Source of the DNA: Rhizobium freirei PRF 81
GTDB taxonomy: Bacteria; Pseudomonadota; Alphaproteobacteria; Rhizobiales; Rhizobiaceae
Reading direction: 5' to 3'
Length of the DNA: 64,000 bases
Assembly: GCF_000359745.1 (NCBI RefSeq)
Contig: NZ_AQHN01000010.1
Span: 124,001 to 188,000 of the forward strand
The notes beneath the pieces were generated by a model, which saw only the letters and a program-made list of their open reading frames with translations, was not told where the DNA came from and made no database searches. Shown here piece after piece: positions 11,323-19,975 of the stretch. How positions within the stretch are numbered: position 1 is the stretch's first letter; each line of letters starts with the position of its first letter. Position numbers and translations under genes: made by a program.

Positions 11323-13011
11323 TCAGCGATCGCGGAACCGGTTGGTGATCGGATAACGGCGATCTCGGCCGAAATTCTTCTTGGTGATCTTCACGCCCGG
11401 CGCCGACTGGCGACGCTTGTATTCGGCGAGATAGAGCAGATGCTCGACACGATGCACGGTCGCAACGTCATGACCGCGCGCCACGATCTCCTCGACCGAC
11501 ATTTCCTTCTCCACCAGGCATTCAAGGATATCGTCGAGCACCGGATAGGGCGGAAGCGAATCCTGGTCCGTCTGGTTCGGCCTGAGTTCTGCAGAAGGCG
11601 CCTTGTCGATGATGTTATAGGGGATCACCTCGCCCGAAGGGCCGAGCGCACCCGGCGGCACATGCAGGTTGCGCCAGCGCGACAGCGCATAGACCTGCAT
11701 CTTGTAGAGATCCTTGATCGGGTTGAAGCCGCCATTCATGTCGCCATAGAGCGTGGCATAGCCAACCGACATCTCCGACTTGTTGCCTGTTGTCACCACC
11801 ATCGAGCCGAACTTGTTTGAGATCGCCATCAGGATGGTGCCGCGGGCGCGGCTCTGCAGATTTTCCTCGGTGATGCCGCTTTCCGTTCCTTCGAAGAGGT
11901 CGGACAAGGCAGAGGTGAAGCCGGTGACCGGATCTTCGATCGGCACGATATCGTAGCGGCAGCCGAGCGCCTTGGCGCAATCGGCCGCATCCTTCAAAGA
12001 ATCCTGCGAGGTATAGCGATAGGGCAGCATGACGGTGCGCACGCGCTCCTCGCCGAGCGCATCGACGGCGATTGCGGCACAGATGGCAGAATCGATGCCG
12101 CCCGAAAGACCGAGCACGACGGACTTGAAGCCGTTTTTGTTCACATAGTCGCGGAAGCCCAGCAGACAGGCGCGATAATCGGCCTCCTCGCCTTCCGGAA
12201 TATGGGCCATCGGGCCTTCAGCGCAGTGCCAGCCGTCACCATTCTTTTTCCAGGTGGTGACCGCCAGCGCCGTCTCGAACTGGCTCATCTGGAAGGCCAG
12301 CGTCTTGTCGGCATTGAAGCCGAAACTCGCGCCATCGAAAACCAGCTCATCCTGGCCGCCGACCTGGGCAGCGAAGATGAGCGGCAAACCGGACTCGATC
12401 ACCTGCCGCAGCGCGACTTGGTGACGGACATCGACCTTGCCGCGATAGTAAGGCGAACCGTTCGGGACCAGCAGAATTTCGGCCCCGCTCTCGGCCAGCG
12501 TCTCGCAGATGCCGAGATCGTTCCAGATCTCCTCGCAGATCGGTATGCCGATACGAATGCCGCGGAAATTGACCGGGCCTGCAATGGTTCCCTCATCGAA
12601 AACTCGCTTCTCGTCGAACTCGCCGTAGTTGGGCAGATCGACCTTGTCCCTGACGAAGATGACCTTGCCGCCGTCGAGCACGGCCACGGAATTGTAGCGG
12701 CCGGTATCGTCCTGCCGCGGTACGCCGATAACGACGCCCGGCCCGCCATCGGCGGTGTCGGCGGCGAGGCTTTCGACCGCTTTCCAGCAGGCCCGCAGGA
12801 AGGCAGGCTTCAGCACCAGATCTTCCGGCGGATAGCCTGATATGAACAGCTCCGTCAGCAACACGATATCAGCGCCCTCGCGCGCCGCCTCGGCCCGCGC
12901 CTCTCGCGCCTTGGTGAGGTTGCCGGAAACATCCCCGACCGTCGGATTGAGCTGCGCAACCGCGATGCGGATCGTCTGGGTGATTTGGCTTTGCTCTGTC
13001 ATGCCATACAT
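11323..13011 (-). CDS. nadE: Glutamine-dependent NAD+ synthetase
   Basis: Last step of NAD biosynthesis: amidation of nicotinate adenine dinucleotide with ammonia released from glutamine. The 562-residue protein has an N-terminal nitrilase-type glutaminase domain with the catalytic triad visible at Glu54 (LLTELF), Lys123 (RDKVDLP) and Cys159 (PICEEIW). The C-terminal synthetase domain has the ATP-pyrophosphatase P-loop SGGIDS at 303-308. This two-domain length is normal for the glutamine-using form. Starts at 13011 and 13002 are both possible, and neither has a strong ribosome-binding site. It may be cotranscribed with the beta-propeller gene 28 bp downstream. Confidence 0.95.
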   Translation of the reverse strand: MYGMTEQSQITQTIRIAVAQLNPTVGDVSGNLTKAREARAEAAREGADIVLLTELFISGYPPEDLVLKPAFLRACWKAVESLAADTADGGPGVVIGVPRQDDTGRYNSVAVLDGGKVIFVRDKVDLPNYGEFDEKRVFDEGTIAGPVNFRGIRIGIPICEEIWNDLGICETLAESGAEILLVPNGSPYYRGKVDVRHQVALRQVIESGLPLIFAAQVGGQDELVFDGASFGFNADKTLAFQMSQFETALAVTTWKKNGDGWHCAEGPMAHIPEGEEADYRACLLGFRDYVNKNGFKSVVLGLSGGIDSAICAAIAVDALGEERVRTVMLPYRYTSQDSLKDAADCAKALGCRYDIVPIEDPVTGFTSALSDLFEGTESGITEENLQSRARGTILMAISNKFGSMVVTTGNKSEMSVGYATLYGDMNGGFNPIKDLYKMQVYALSRWRNLHVPPGALGPSGEVIPYNIIDKAPSAELRPNQTDQDSLPPYPVLDDILECLVEKEMSVEEIVARGHDVATVHRVEHLLYLAEYKRRQSAPGVKITKKNFGRDRRYPITNRFRDR

Positions 13012-13387
13012 TTAGCGATGGCATCTTCCTTCCGCAACCGCCTTTGGCTGCCTGTAGGCGCCAAAGATCGCAACGCATGCATAGGCGGTATCCGTGCCCG
13101 GAAAAATACCCGGCTAGTCTGCCAGAATTAAGTAGATCCTCGATGGCGACCGAAAGATAATTTCCACTGCCAGCCCGTGCCCATCCTCCGTGACAGCGCG
13201 ACGTATTATCGGATGGCGTGAACCTCCACATGGCTAGCATCCTCCTTAGTCGGATAACGGCAAGCCGCGGCACAGTTGCACACGCAGCGGCTCCATGCAC
13301 GATCGGTTTTGAAACTCTTCCGTCGTTGCATTTCTACCTATTGGTCGAATAGTTGCATTCAATGCCATCACACCCCCTGGAGCCCCC
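13012..13387. other. Divergent intergenic region between nadE and the DUF1003 gene
   Basis: 376 bp upstream of both genes. I found no supported reading frame, RNA structure or repeat. A GGAG at about 6 nt before the DUF1003 ATG is the only clear signal. Confidence 0.5.
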
Positions 13388-13924
13388 ATGCATAGCCTTC
13401 CCAATTTCGTTCATCTGCATCTCGACAAGACGTCCGAGGAACTTGGCGATATCGAGAAGCGCGTTCTGAGAAAGGCGCATGAGCGCAAGATCATATCCAC
13501 GGACGTCAACGCAGCCCTCTCGGCGGAAGCGTCCACCGGACAGCGCCTGGCGGACGGTATCGCCCGCGTCGGCGGCTCTTGGTCCTTCATTATATGCTTC
13601 TTGCTGTTTCTCGTGTTCTGGTGTGTCGTCAACACTATCCTTCTCGCCACTGGTGCTTTCGACCCCTACCCCTTCATTTTTCTCAACCTCGTCCTTTCCA
13701 TGCTCGCCGCCATCCAGGCGCCAATCATCATGATGTCGCAGAACCGGCAAGCTGAACGGGATCGCTTCGAAGCCACCAAGGATTATGAGGTCAATCTCAA
13801 GGCGGAACTCGAAGTTCTGTCGCTGCACCAGAAGATCGACATGCAGGTGCTGACCGAGCTTGCATCGGTGCGGGAGGAAATCTCCAGGCTTAGCAAGCTG
13901 GTGGCGGAAAAGGGCGGCGTCTGA
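13388..13924 (+). CDS. DUF1003 membrane protein
   Basis: A 178-residue protein of the DUF1003 family. Two adjacent hydrophobic helices lie at about 63-83 (FIICFLLFLVFWCVVNTILL) and 92-112, followed by the conserved NRQAERDRFEATKDYEVNLKA stretch and a C-terminal amphipathic, probably coiled-coil, tail. Family members are small inner-membrane proteins of unknown biochemical role. GGAG lies a few nt before the ATG. The gene stands alone, divergent from nadE and convergent with the GFA-family gene. Confidence 0.85.
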   Translation: MHSLPNFVHLHLDKTSEELGDIEKRVLRKAHERKIISTDVNAALSAEASTGQRLADGIARVGGSWSFIICFLLFLVFWCVVNTILLATGAFDPYPFIFLNLVLSMLAAIQAPIIMMSQNRQAERDRFEATKDYEVNLKAELEVLSLHQKIDMQVLTELASVREEISRLSKLVAEKGGV

Positions 13925-14057
13925 CGCCCATCGGAAACCTGCGCCTGCGGCTGCTAAAACATGTCGCGCAGAAGCGCGCAGTGGCTTTGCGACAACGACA
14001 CGCGCAAAATCAAAGGCCTAACGCGCGAGAAGCGACCCTGAAAGATCGCGACGCGCT

Positions 14058-14456
14058 TTAAGGTCGCCCCTGCCCGTATTGCGGCAAGCCGTCGGTGATC
14101 TGGTAATAATCGCCCTTATCGGCGCAATAGATATGATAGGCGATCTCAAGACCGGTCGGCTGATCGAAAAGCCCGGCCATGACTGAGATTTCCTCGGCGT
14201 CATCCGCCGCCCAGAACAGTGCCGAGCCGCAGGTCCTGCAGAAGCCGCGGCGGGCGAATGCGCTGGCCCGATACCAGGTGATCGCCTCCTCGCCTTCGAT
14301 AACGAGGCTGCCGACCTGCACGTTGGTCGCGGCATAATAGAGCCCGGTCTGCTTGCGGCATTGCGAACAATGGCAGGCAACGACCTCTCGCAACTTGCCG
14401 CCCGCCTTGAAACGTACGCTGCCGCAGAGGCAGGCGCCGGAATGCTCATCGCTCAT
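14058..14456 (-). CDS. GFA-family (glutathione-dependent formaldehyde-activating-like) zinc protein
   Basis: A small zinc-binding protein of the GFA/Mss4-like fold, 132 residues. The metal-binding cysteines are visible: Cys9 and Cys11 (CLCG), Cys28, Cys30 and Cys33 (CHCSQC), and Cys73 and Cys76 (CRTCGS). Few family members have a proven activity, so the formaldehyde-glutathione role should not be assumed. I prefer the ATG at 14456 because GGGGA lies about 8 nt upstream and the product then begins just before the first cysteine pair; an ATG at 14513 in the same frame is possible. Confidence 0.82.
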   Translation of the reverse strand: MSDEHSGACLCGSVRFKAGGKLREVVACHCSQCRKQTGLYYAATNVQVGSLVIEGEEAITWYRASAFARRGFCRTCGSALFWAADDAEEISVMAGLFDQPTGLEIAYHIYCADKGDYYQITDGLPQYGQGRP

Positions 14457-14554
14457 GATCGATCCCCTTTTTTGAAGGAACCTTTCCGAGAACGGCATCG
14501 CGGTCAATCTCAAAGAAATGAAGCTTCATTCAGCTGGATTGATCCGTTCCGCCC

Positions 14555-14587
14555 AAAAGAAAACGGGCCAGCTCCAGGCCGGCCCGT
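14555..14587 (-). terminator. Rho-independent terminator after class II DAHP synthase
   Basis: On the minus strand a hairpin with arms ACGGGCC and GGCCCGT is followed by TTTTCTTTT, 25 bp beyond the DAHP synthase stop codon. Confidence 0.8.
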
Positions 14588-14611
14588 CGATATCCGCAGA
14601 TCGATAATCGC

Positions 14612-15994
14612 TCAGCCGTGCGCGCGCATGCGCTTCTCGTCACGGCCGCCCTTCATCCGTTCGGCGAGCAGGAAGGCAAGCTCGAGTGCCTGGTCGGCAT
14701 TCAGGCGCGGGTCGCAATGCGTATGGTAGCGATCCTGCAGATCTTCGGCGCCGACGGCGCGGGCGCCGCCCGTGCACTCGGTGACGTCCTTGCCGGTCAT
14801 CTCGATGTGGATGCCGCCCGGATGCGTACCCTCGGCACGATGGATCTGGAAGAAGCTTTCGACTTCCGACAGGATCCGCTCGAACGGACGGGTCTTGTAG
14901 TTGTTGAGCGTGATCGTGTTGCCGTGCATCGGATCGCAGGACCACACGACCTTGCGCCCTTCCTTCTCGACAGCGCGGATGAGACGCGGCAGGTTGTCGG
15001 CAACCTTGTCGTGGCCGAAACGGCAGATGAGCGTCAGGCGGCCGGCCTCGTTCTCCGGGTTCAGAATATCGATCAGGTTGATGAGGTCGTCCGCCTGCAG
15101 CGAAGGACCGCACTTGAGGCCGATCGGGTTCTTGATGCCGCGGAAATATTCGATATGCGCGTGATCTGCCTGGCGCGTGCGGTCGCCGATCCAGAGCATG
15201 TGGCCCGAGGTCGCGTACCAGTCGCCGGAGGTGGAGTCGACGCGGGTGAAAGCCTCTTCGTAGCCGAGCAGCAGTGCCTCATGGCTGGTGAAGAAATCGG
15301 TTTCGCGCAGGCTCGCATTGCTCTCGGCGGTGATGCCGATCGCGCGCATGAAATCCATGGTCTCGCCGATACGGTCGGCGAGCTTACGGTAACGCTCGCC
15401 CTGCGGGCTGTCCTTGACGAAGCCGAGCATCCACTTCTGCACATTTTCGAGGTTGGCATAGCCACCCATCGCAAAGGCGCGCAGCAGGTTCAGCGTCGCG
15501 GCAGACTGGCGGTAAGCCATCAGCTGGCGCTCGGGATTGGGAATACGCCCTTCTTCGGTGAAATCGATGCCGTTGATGATGTCGCCGCGATAGCTCGGCA
15601 GCGAGACGCCATTCTGCGTTTCGATGTTCGAGGAGCGCGGCTTGGCGAACTGGCCGGCGATACGACCGACCTTCACCACCGGCAGCTGCGCGCCAAAAGT
15701 CAGCACGACGGCCATCTGCAGGAAGGCGCGGAAGAAGTCGCGGATGTTGTCCGCGCCGTGTTCCGCGAAGCTTTCGGCGCAATCACCGCCCTGCAGCAGG
15801 AAGCCGTTGCCTTCTGCAACATTGGCCAGATGAGCCTTCAGACGGCGGGCTTCGCCAGCAAAAACCAGCGGCGGATAGCTTGCGAGCTGGGCTTCGGTCT
15901 CTGCAAGCGCTGCCTTGTCCGGAAAATCCGGCACCTGCTGGATCGGTTTTTGCCGCCAACTGCTGGGTGTCCAATTCTGTGCCATATCACTCAC
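14612..15994 (-). CDS. Class II 3-deoxy-7-phosphoheptulonate (DAHP) synthase
   Basis: First step of the shikimate pathway: condensation of phosphoenolpyruvate and erythrose 4-phosphate. The 460-residue length and sequence place it in the class II (plant-type) family rather than the short AroG/AroF/AroH class. Visible signatures are GGDCAESF near residue 70, AKPRSS near 118, CGPSLQADD, and [10 protein letters not shown], which carries metal and phosphate ligands. A C-terminal [15 protein letters not shown] block is typical. It is the only DAHP synthase in the window. A strong terminator follows, and it is separated from gor by 144 bp containing a GC-rich hairpin. Confidence 0.94.
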   Translation of the reverse strand: MSDMAQNWTPSSWRQKPIQQVPDFPDKAALAETEAQLASYPPLVFAGEARRLKAHLANVAEGNGFLLQGGDCAESFAEHGADNIRDFFRAFLQMAVVLTFGAQLPVVKVGRIAGQFAKPRSSNIETQNGVSLPSYRGDIINGIDFTEEGRIPNPERQLMAYRQSAATLNLLRAFAMGGYANLENVQKWMLGFVKDSPQGERYRKLADRIGETMDFMRAIGITAESNASLRETDFFTSHEALLLGYEEAFTRVDSTSGDWYATSGHMLWIGDRTRQADHAHIEYFRGIKNPIGLKCGPSLQADDLINLIDILNPENEAGRLTLICRFGHDKVADNLPRLIRAVEKEGRKVVWSCDPMHGNTITLNNYKTRPFERILSEVESFFQIHRAEGTHPGGIHIEMTGKDVTECTGGARAVGAEDLQDRYHTHCDPRLNADQALELAFLLAERMKGGRDEKRMRAHG

Positions 15995-16138
15995 CTGCTT
16001 GTGCGCCCGGTCTTTGCCGGACGTCCCGTCGTCGTAAATAACGCGCGCTTATAAACCTTTGCCGCCCGCTTGCAAAGGCGGGCAAACTACTGTGCGAATC
16101 TTTTATGGGGCGGTCGATGTCTGCGCCAAACGGGCGCG

Positions 16139-17524
16139 TTACACGCGCTCGCCGTTGCGGATACGATAGCTCGGCGAATACATCGTCACCAATTCTTCCG
16201 CCGCCGTCGGATGCACCGCCATGGTACGATCGAAATCGTCCTTGGTGCAGCCGGCCTTCACGGAAATGCCGAGCAACTGCGCCATCTCGCCGGCATCATG
16301 GCCGAGAATATGCGCGCCGATCACCTTGCGGTCGGCAGCGTTGACGATCAGCTTCATGATCATCTTCTCGCTCCGGCCCGAAAGCGTCGCCTTCATCGGC
16401 CTGAATTGAGCGCGATAGACCTCAAGCTCCGGATAACGCTTGGCGGCGTCTTCCTCGGTCAGGCCGACCGTGCCAATCTCCGGCTGCGAGAAGACGGCCG
16501 TCGGGATCAGTTCGTGATCCGGCCGCGTCGGATTGTTCTTGTAGACGGTCTCGATGAAGCACATGGCCTCGTGGATCGCCACCGGCGTCAGCTGTACCCG
16601 ATCAGTGACGTCACCGAGAGCATAGATATTCGGAACAGAAGTGCGCGAATATTCGTCGACGATGACGGCGCCCTGCTCGTTGACCGCGATGCCGGCAGTT
16701 TCCAGCCCAAGATTTTCGGTGTTCGGCGTACGGCCGAGCGCCAGCATGACGGTGTCCACCGTCAGAGACTTGTCGTTCTTCGTCCGCACGCAGAGGCCAT
16801 TCTCCGTCTTCTCGACGCTCTGGATGATATCGTGGCAGAGAATACGGATGCCCTTCTCTTCCATCGCCTCATGCAAGCCCTTGCGCAGGTCCTGGTCGAA
16901 ACGCGACAGGATTTCGGCGCCGCGATAGATCAGCGTCGTCTCGACACCGAGGCCGTGGAAGATATTGGCGAACTCGACGGCAATGTAGCCGCCGCCGGCG
17001 ATCAGGATCGACTTCGGCAATTCTTTCAGATGGAAGGCTTCGTTCGAGGATATGCAAAGCTCGTGCCCAGGCAGCGCCGTATGCAGGTTCGGCCGGCCGC
17101 CGGTCGCGATAACGATGGTCTCGGCCGTGACGGTCTGGCCGGTCTTCAAAAGCTTGACGGTATGGGTGTCCACCAGTTCGGCGCGGGTATCGAAGATGTC
17201 CGCCTTGGCGTTATCCAGCCCCTTGCGGTAGAGGCCCTCCAGCCGGGCGATTTCCTTATCCTTCGCCTCGATCAGCTTATTCCAGTCGAAACTGCTTTCG
17301 CCGACCGTCCAGCCGAAGCCGGCAGCATCCTCGAAATGCTCGCTGTACTGCGAGGCATAGACGAAGAGCTTCTTCGGCACACAGCCGCGAATGACGCAGG
17401 TCCCGCCATAGCGATATTCCTCGGCAATGCCGACCTTCTTGCCGAGCGAAGCGGCGACGCGCGCGCTGCGTACGCCGCCGGAGCCGCCGCCAATGACGAA
17501 AAGGTCGAAATCAAACGAAGGCAT
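16139..17524 (-). CDS. gor: Glutathione-disulfide reductase
   Basis: NADPH-dependent flavoenzyme that keeps cytosolic glutathione reduced. From ATG 17524 the product is 461 residues. It shows the FAD dinucleotide motif VIGGGSGG at about 10-17, the redox-active disulfide Cys43/Cys48 (GGTCVIRGCVPKK), an NADPH-binding segment (IAGGGYIAVEFA) and the C-terminal catalytic histidine in AVHPTAAEE. The start at 17524 has GGAG 6 nt upstream. An upstream in-frame ATG at 17578 would add 18 residues that do not fit the family. It follows DUF2059/rpiA on the same strand but a terminator lies between them, so it probably has its own promoter. Confidence 0.95.
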   Translation of the reverse strand: MPSFDFDLFVIGGGSGGVRSARVAASLGKKVGIAEEYRYGGTCVIRGCVPKKLFVYASQYSEHFEDAAGFGWTVGESSFDWNKLIEAKDKEIARLEGLYRKGLDNAKADIFDTRAELVDTHTVKLLKTGQTVTAETIVIATGGRPNLHTALPGHELCISSNEAFHLKELPKSILIAGGGYIAVEFANIFHGLGVETTLIYRGAEILSRFDQDLRKGLHEAMEEKGIRILCHDIIQSVEKTENGLCVRTKNDKSLTVDTVMLALGRTPNTENLGLETAGIAVNEQGAVIVDEYSRTSVPNIYALGDVTDRVQLTPVAIHEAMCFIETVYKNNPTRPDHELIPTAVFSQPEIGTVGLTEEDAAKRYPELEVYRAQFRPMKATLSGRSEKMIMKLIVNAADRKVIGAHILGHDAGEMAQLLGISVKAGCTKDDFDRTMAVHPTAAEELVTMYSPSYRIRNGERV

Positions 17525-17599
17525 GGAAGGCTCCTGTGGACATGAACACGCGCACGAAACGCTGATGGGGCTCGGCACTCATATAGGAAGCCCGGGCAC

Positions 17600-17632
17600 A
17601 AAAAGAAAAGCCCGGAATGCGGGTCCGGGCTT
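17600..17632 (-). terminator. Rho-independent terminator after the DUF2059 gene
   Basis: On the minus strand AAGCCCGGA and TCCGGGCTT form a 9-bp stem followed by TTCTTTTT. It ends the rpiA-DUF2059 transcript before gor. Confidence 0.85.
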
Positions 17633-17709
17633 CGAATAGGCGATTGCGGCCGATTATCCCGAAAAGGTGAAATTTCGTCTCGGGAACGGCCGCGTCAAAG
17701 AATTGCGGC

Positions 17710-18318
17710 TTACTGCTTCGGCACCTGCAGCTTCAGTGCCGGCTGCTTTGCTGCCGGCTGTGCGGGCTGCTTCGCCGCGGGCTGGGCGGGAGCGGTTACA
17801 TCAGGCGAAACGACCGGCGTCTTGACGACCTTCTGCAGAGCGTCATTGCTCTGGTTGGCAAGATCGCGCGAAATACCCTGGCTCCAAATGTCTGCTGCCT
17901 TGTAGAGCTCGCGCGTGGCCAGCGGGCCGTCCTTGAGAAGCTTCTTGCCAGCAGGCGACGTGTAGAAATCGGCGATTGCCTTGAGCTCTTCCGCAGAGAA
18001 GGCCTTGGCGTAGGTGACGGCAGCCTCGCGCTCGAGATCCGCACGACGCGGCGCGAGCGCCAGAGCGGTGGCATCAACCGTGGAATTGATCGCATCGCCG
18101 AAGTTCGGGTTGGCCTGGATCATCGTGCTCTTCAGCTGTTCGGCCAGATTCGGCAGAATGTTGTCGAACTGGTTGGTGATGCCGAGTGCGTTGATCGCCG
18201 CGCGCGCAGCCTTGATCTGGTCTTCGGAGACTTCCTGAGCGCTCACAGAGCCGAAGGCGATGCCCGAAAGAAGGATGGTTGCAGCGGCAAAACGGCCAAG
18301 ACCCGTTAATTTGATCAT
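17710..18318 (-). CDS. DUF2059 exported protein
   Basis: A 202-residue exported protein of the DUF2059 family, function unknown. Residues 1-30 form a signal peptide ending VSAQE, and the DUF2059 core is marked by EELKAIADFYTSPAGKKLL near residues 105-123. The C-terminus is a Pro/Ala/Gln/Lys-rich tail with a short imperfect repeat (QPAAKQPA twice), suggesting an unstructured periplasmic or wall-contacting end. ATG 18318 is preceded by AGGAG. It starts 13 bp after the rpiA stop, so the two genes are almost certainly cotranscribed, as I recall for other rhizobia. Confidence 0.83.
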   Translation of the reverse strand: MIKLTGLGRFAAATILLSGIAFGSVSAQEVSEDQIKAARAAINALGITNQFDNILPNLAEQLKSTMIQANPNFGDAINSTVDATALALAPRRADLEREAAVTYAKAFSAEELKAIADFYTSPAGKKLLKDGPLATRELYKAADIWSQGISRDLANQSNDALQKVVKTPVVSPDVTAPAQPAAKQPAQPAAKQPALKLQVPKQ

Positions 18319-18331
18319 GAGATGAGTGCTC

Positions 18332-19033
18332 CTATGTATTGTTCGCCCGCAACGCGCGCGCACCGGCAGGGCCGGCAATGATCGCTAATGTCGCCATATT
18401 GATGAAGAGCCCGTGTTCGACAACACCGGGAATCGAGTAGAGCTCAATCGACAGCGCCTCTGCATCAGGAATGCGGCCGAAAGATGCATCAATGATAAAA
18501 TGCCCGCCATCGGTGACAAAGGTCTTGTCACCCGCGAGGCGCAGGTTGAGCGCGCCGGACAAGCCGAGCCGCGACGCAACCTTCTCGATGAGAATGCGGG
18601 TGGAAACGAGGCCGAACGGATTGACTTCGATCGGCAGCGGAAACGCGCCGAGGGTCTCGACAATCTTGCTTTCGTCGGCGATGACAATCATGCGAGCCGA
18701 GGAGGCAGCGACGATCTTTTCGCGCAGCAGCGCGCCGCCACCGCCCTTGACCAGCGTCAGTGCCCCGTCGAGCTCGTCGGCACCGTCGATGGTGAGGTCA
18801 AGTTCAGGAAGCTCGTCCAGCGACTTCAACGGAACGCCAAGCTCGTTGCAGAGCTTTGCCGTGCGCTCCGAAGTCGGAACGCCTTCGATCGACAGGCCGG
18901 ATGCGACCTTTTCAGCCAGCAGCCGAACGAATTCCTCCGCGGTACTGCCTGTGCCGATCCCGAGCCGCATGCCGCTCTCGACATAGGCCAGAGCCGCCCT
19001 CGCAGCCTCAATCTTCATCTGGCGGGCGTCCAT
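18332..19033 (-). CDS. rpiA: Ribose-5-phosphate isomerase A
   Basis: Interconverts ribose 5-phosphate and ribulose 5-phosphate in the pentose phosphate pathway. The 233-residue protein has the phosphate-binding loop GTGST at 27-31, the catalytic-site motif DGADE at 83-87 and the [11 protein letters not shown] motif at 96-106. Its length matches the family. It is the first gene of a two-gene unit with the DUF2059 gene and is divergent from gph, with only about 196 bp between the two likely starts. Confidence 0.95.
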   Translation of the reverse strand: MDARQMKIEAARAALAYVESGMRLGIGTGSTAEEFVRLLAEKVASGLSIEGVPTSERTAKLCNELGVPLKSLDELPELDLTIDGADELDGALTLVKGGGGALLREKIVAASSARMIVIADESKIVETLGAFPLPIEVNPFGLVSTRILIEKVASRLGLSGALNLRLAGDKTFVTDGGHFIIDASFGRIPDAEALSIELYSIPGVVEHGLFINMATLAIIAGPAGARALRANNT

Positions 19034-19229
19034 GCGCCACCTGCTCCCATTGTTACGTTGGACTGCTGTTTACACGGCTCTCCGGTCAAACGAAAGCCAA
19101 AATAACGGCACACAAGAGAAATCCCCGCGCCTCTTTGCCGAGGCTTTCCGGGCCTTCAGTTGCAATTGCCCCCGCGATCTTTTAACTCCAAAAGACGCTC
19201 CGTTTTTCCTGTTCAAAGGCCGATTCCCC

Positions 19230-19904
19230 GTGACATCCCCCCTCGTCGTATTCGATCTCGATGGCACGCTGCTGGACACGCACGCAGATCTCATCATCAG
19301 TCTCAACCATACCATCGCCGCGCTCAAGCTTCCGCCCGTCAGCTATGATGACGTGACGCATCTCGTCGGTAGCGGTGCGCAGGTGATGATCGAGCGGGCC
19401 TGCAAGTTGCATGGCTATACGCTGGCATCGGAGGAGCTGCCGACCCTGCTGCAGCGCTTCATTACCCATTATTCCGAGGCGATGCCGGGCGTCACTCAGC
19501 CCTATCCGGGGCTTGTGGCAGCGCTCACCATGCTGAAGAACAACGGCTATAAGCTCGCCGTTTGCACCAACAAGATGGAATCGCTCGCCCGCACGCTGCT
19601 CGAGCGGCTTGGCCTTACTCATTATTTCGAAGCCATCACCGGCGGCGATACCTTTGCCGTGCGCAAGCCGAATGCCGAACATCTGATCGGCACCATCGAG
19701 CGCGCCGGCGGCGACATCGCCCGTACCGTCATGATCGGCGACAGTGTCAACGACATCTTGGTCGCCCGCAACGCCGGCGTCCCCTCGATCGCCGTCCCCT
19801 TCGGCTATTCCGACGTCGGTATCGAAACCCTCGGCCCGAACCGCATTATCTACCACTATGACGAGCTCACCCCCGAACTCGTCGAGGGGCTGCTCGCCGC
19901 CTGA
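19230..19904 (+). CDS. gph: Phosphoglycolate phosphatase (HAD family)
   Basis: HAD-superfamily phosphatase that removes 2-phosphoglycolate. From GTG 19230 the product is 224 residues. It starts directly with motif I FDLDGTLLD (nucleophile Asp9), followed by motif II CTNKM, motif III lysine in VRKPN and motif IV MIGDSVNDI. Upstream in-frame sequence to 19032 is open but adds about 66 unrelated residues and overlaps the rpiA promoter region, so the GTG start is preferred. The substrate assignment follows family similarity; other small phosphosugars are possible. Confidence 0.88.
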   Translation: MTSPLVVFDLDGTLLDTHADLIISLNHTIAALKLPPVSYDDVTHLVGSGAQVMIERACKLHGYTLASEELPTLLQRFITHYSEAMPGVTQPYPGLVAALTMLKNNGYKLAVCTNKMESLARTLLERLGLTHYFEAITGGDTFAVRKPNAEHLIGTIERAGGDIARTVMIGDSVNDILVARNAGVPSIAVPFGYSDVGIETLGPNRIIYHYDELTPELVEGLLAA

Positions 19905-19921
19905 GGGATCGACATTTTCCC

Positions 19922-19961
19922 AATAGCAAAAGGGCGGCCGATTGGCCGCCCTTTTGCTATT
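19922..19961. terminator. Bidirectional terminator between gph and the L,D-transpeptidase gene
   Basis: A perfect 18-bp inverted repeat (AATAGCAAAAGGGCGGCC and its complement) with a 4-nt loop. The A-run and T-run at its two ends make it work in both directions for the two convergent genes. Confidence 0.92.
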
Positions 19962-19975
19962 TCATTACGCGAAAC

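Noticed and set aside
16065..16092. GC-rich hairpin (GCCCGC...GCGGGC) between gor and DAHP synthase as a terminator
   Set aside because: No T-run on either strand, so I did not list it as a terminator; it may be a processing or attenuation hairpin.
14618..17545. Long plus-strand frames (about 480-490 residues) opposite DAHP synthase and glutathione reductase
   Set aside because: Antisense frames of the GC-rich codon pattern. The minus-strand products carry complete enzyme motifs.
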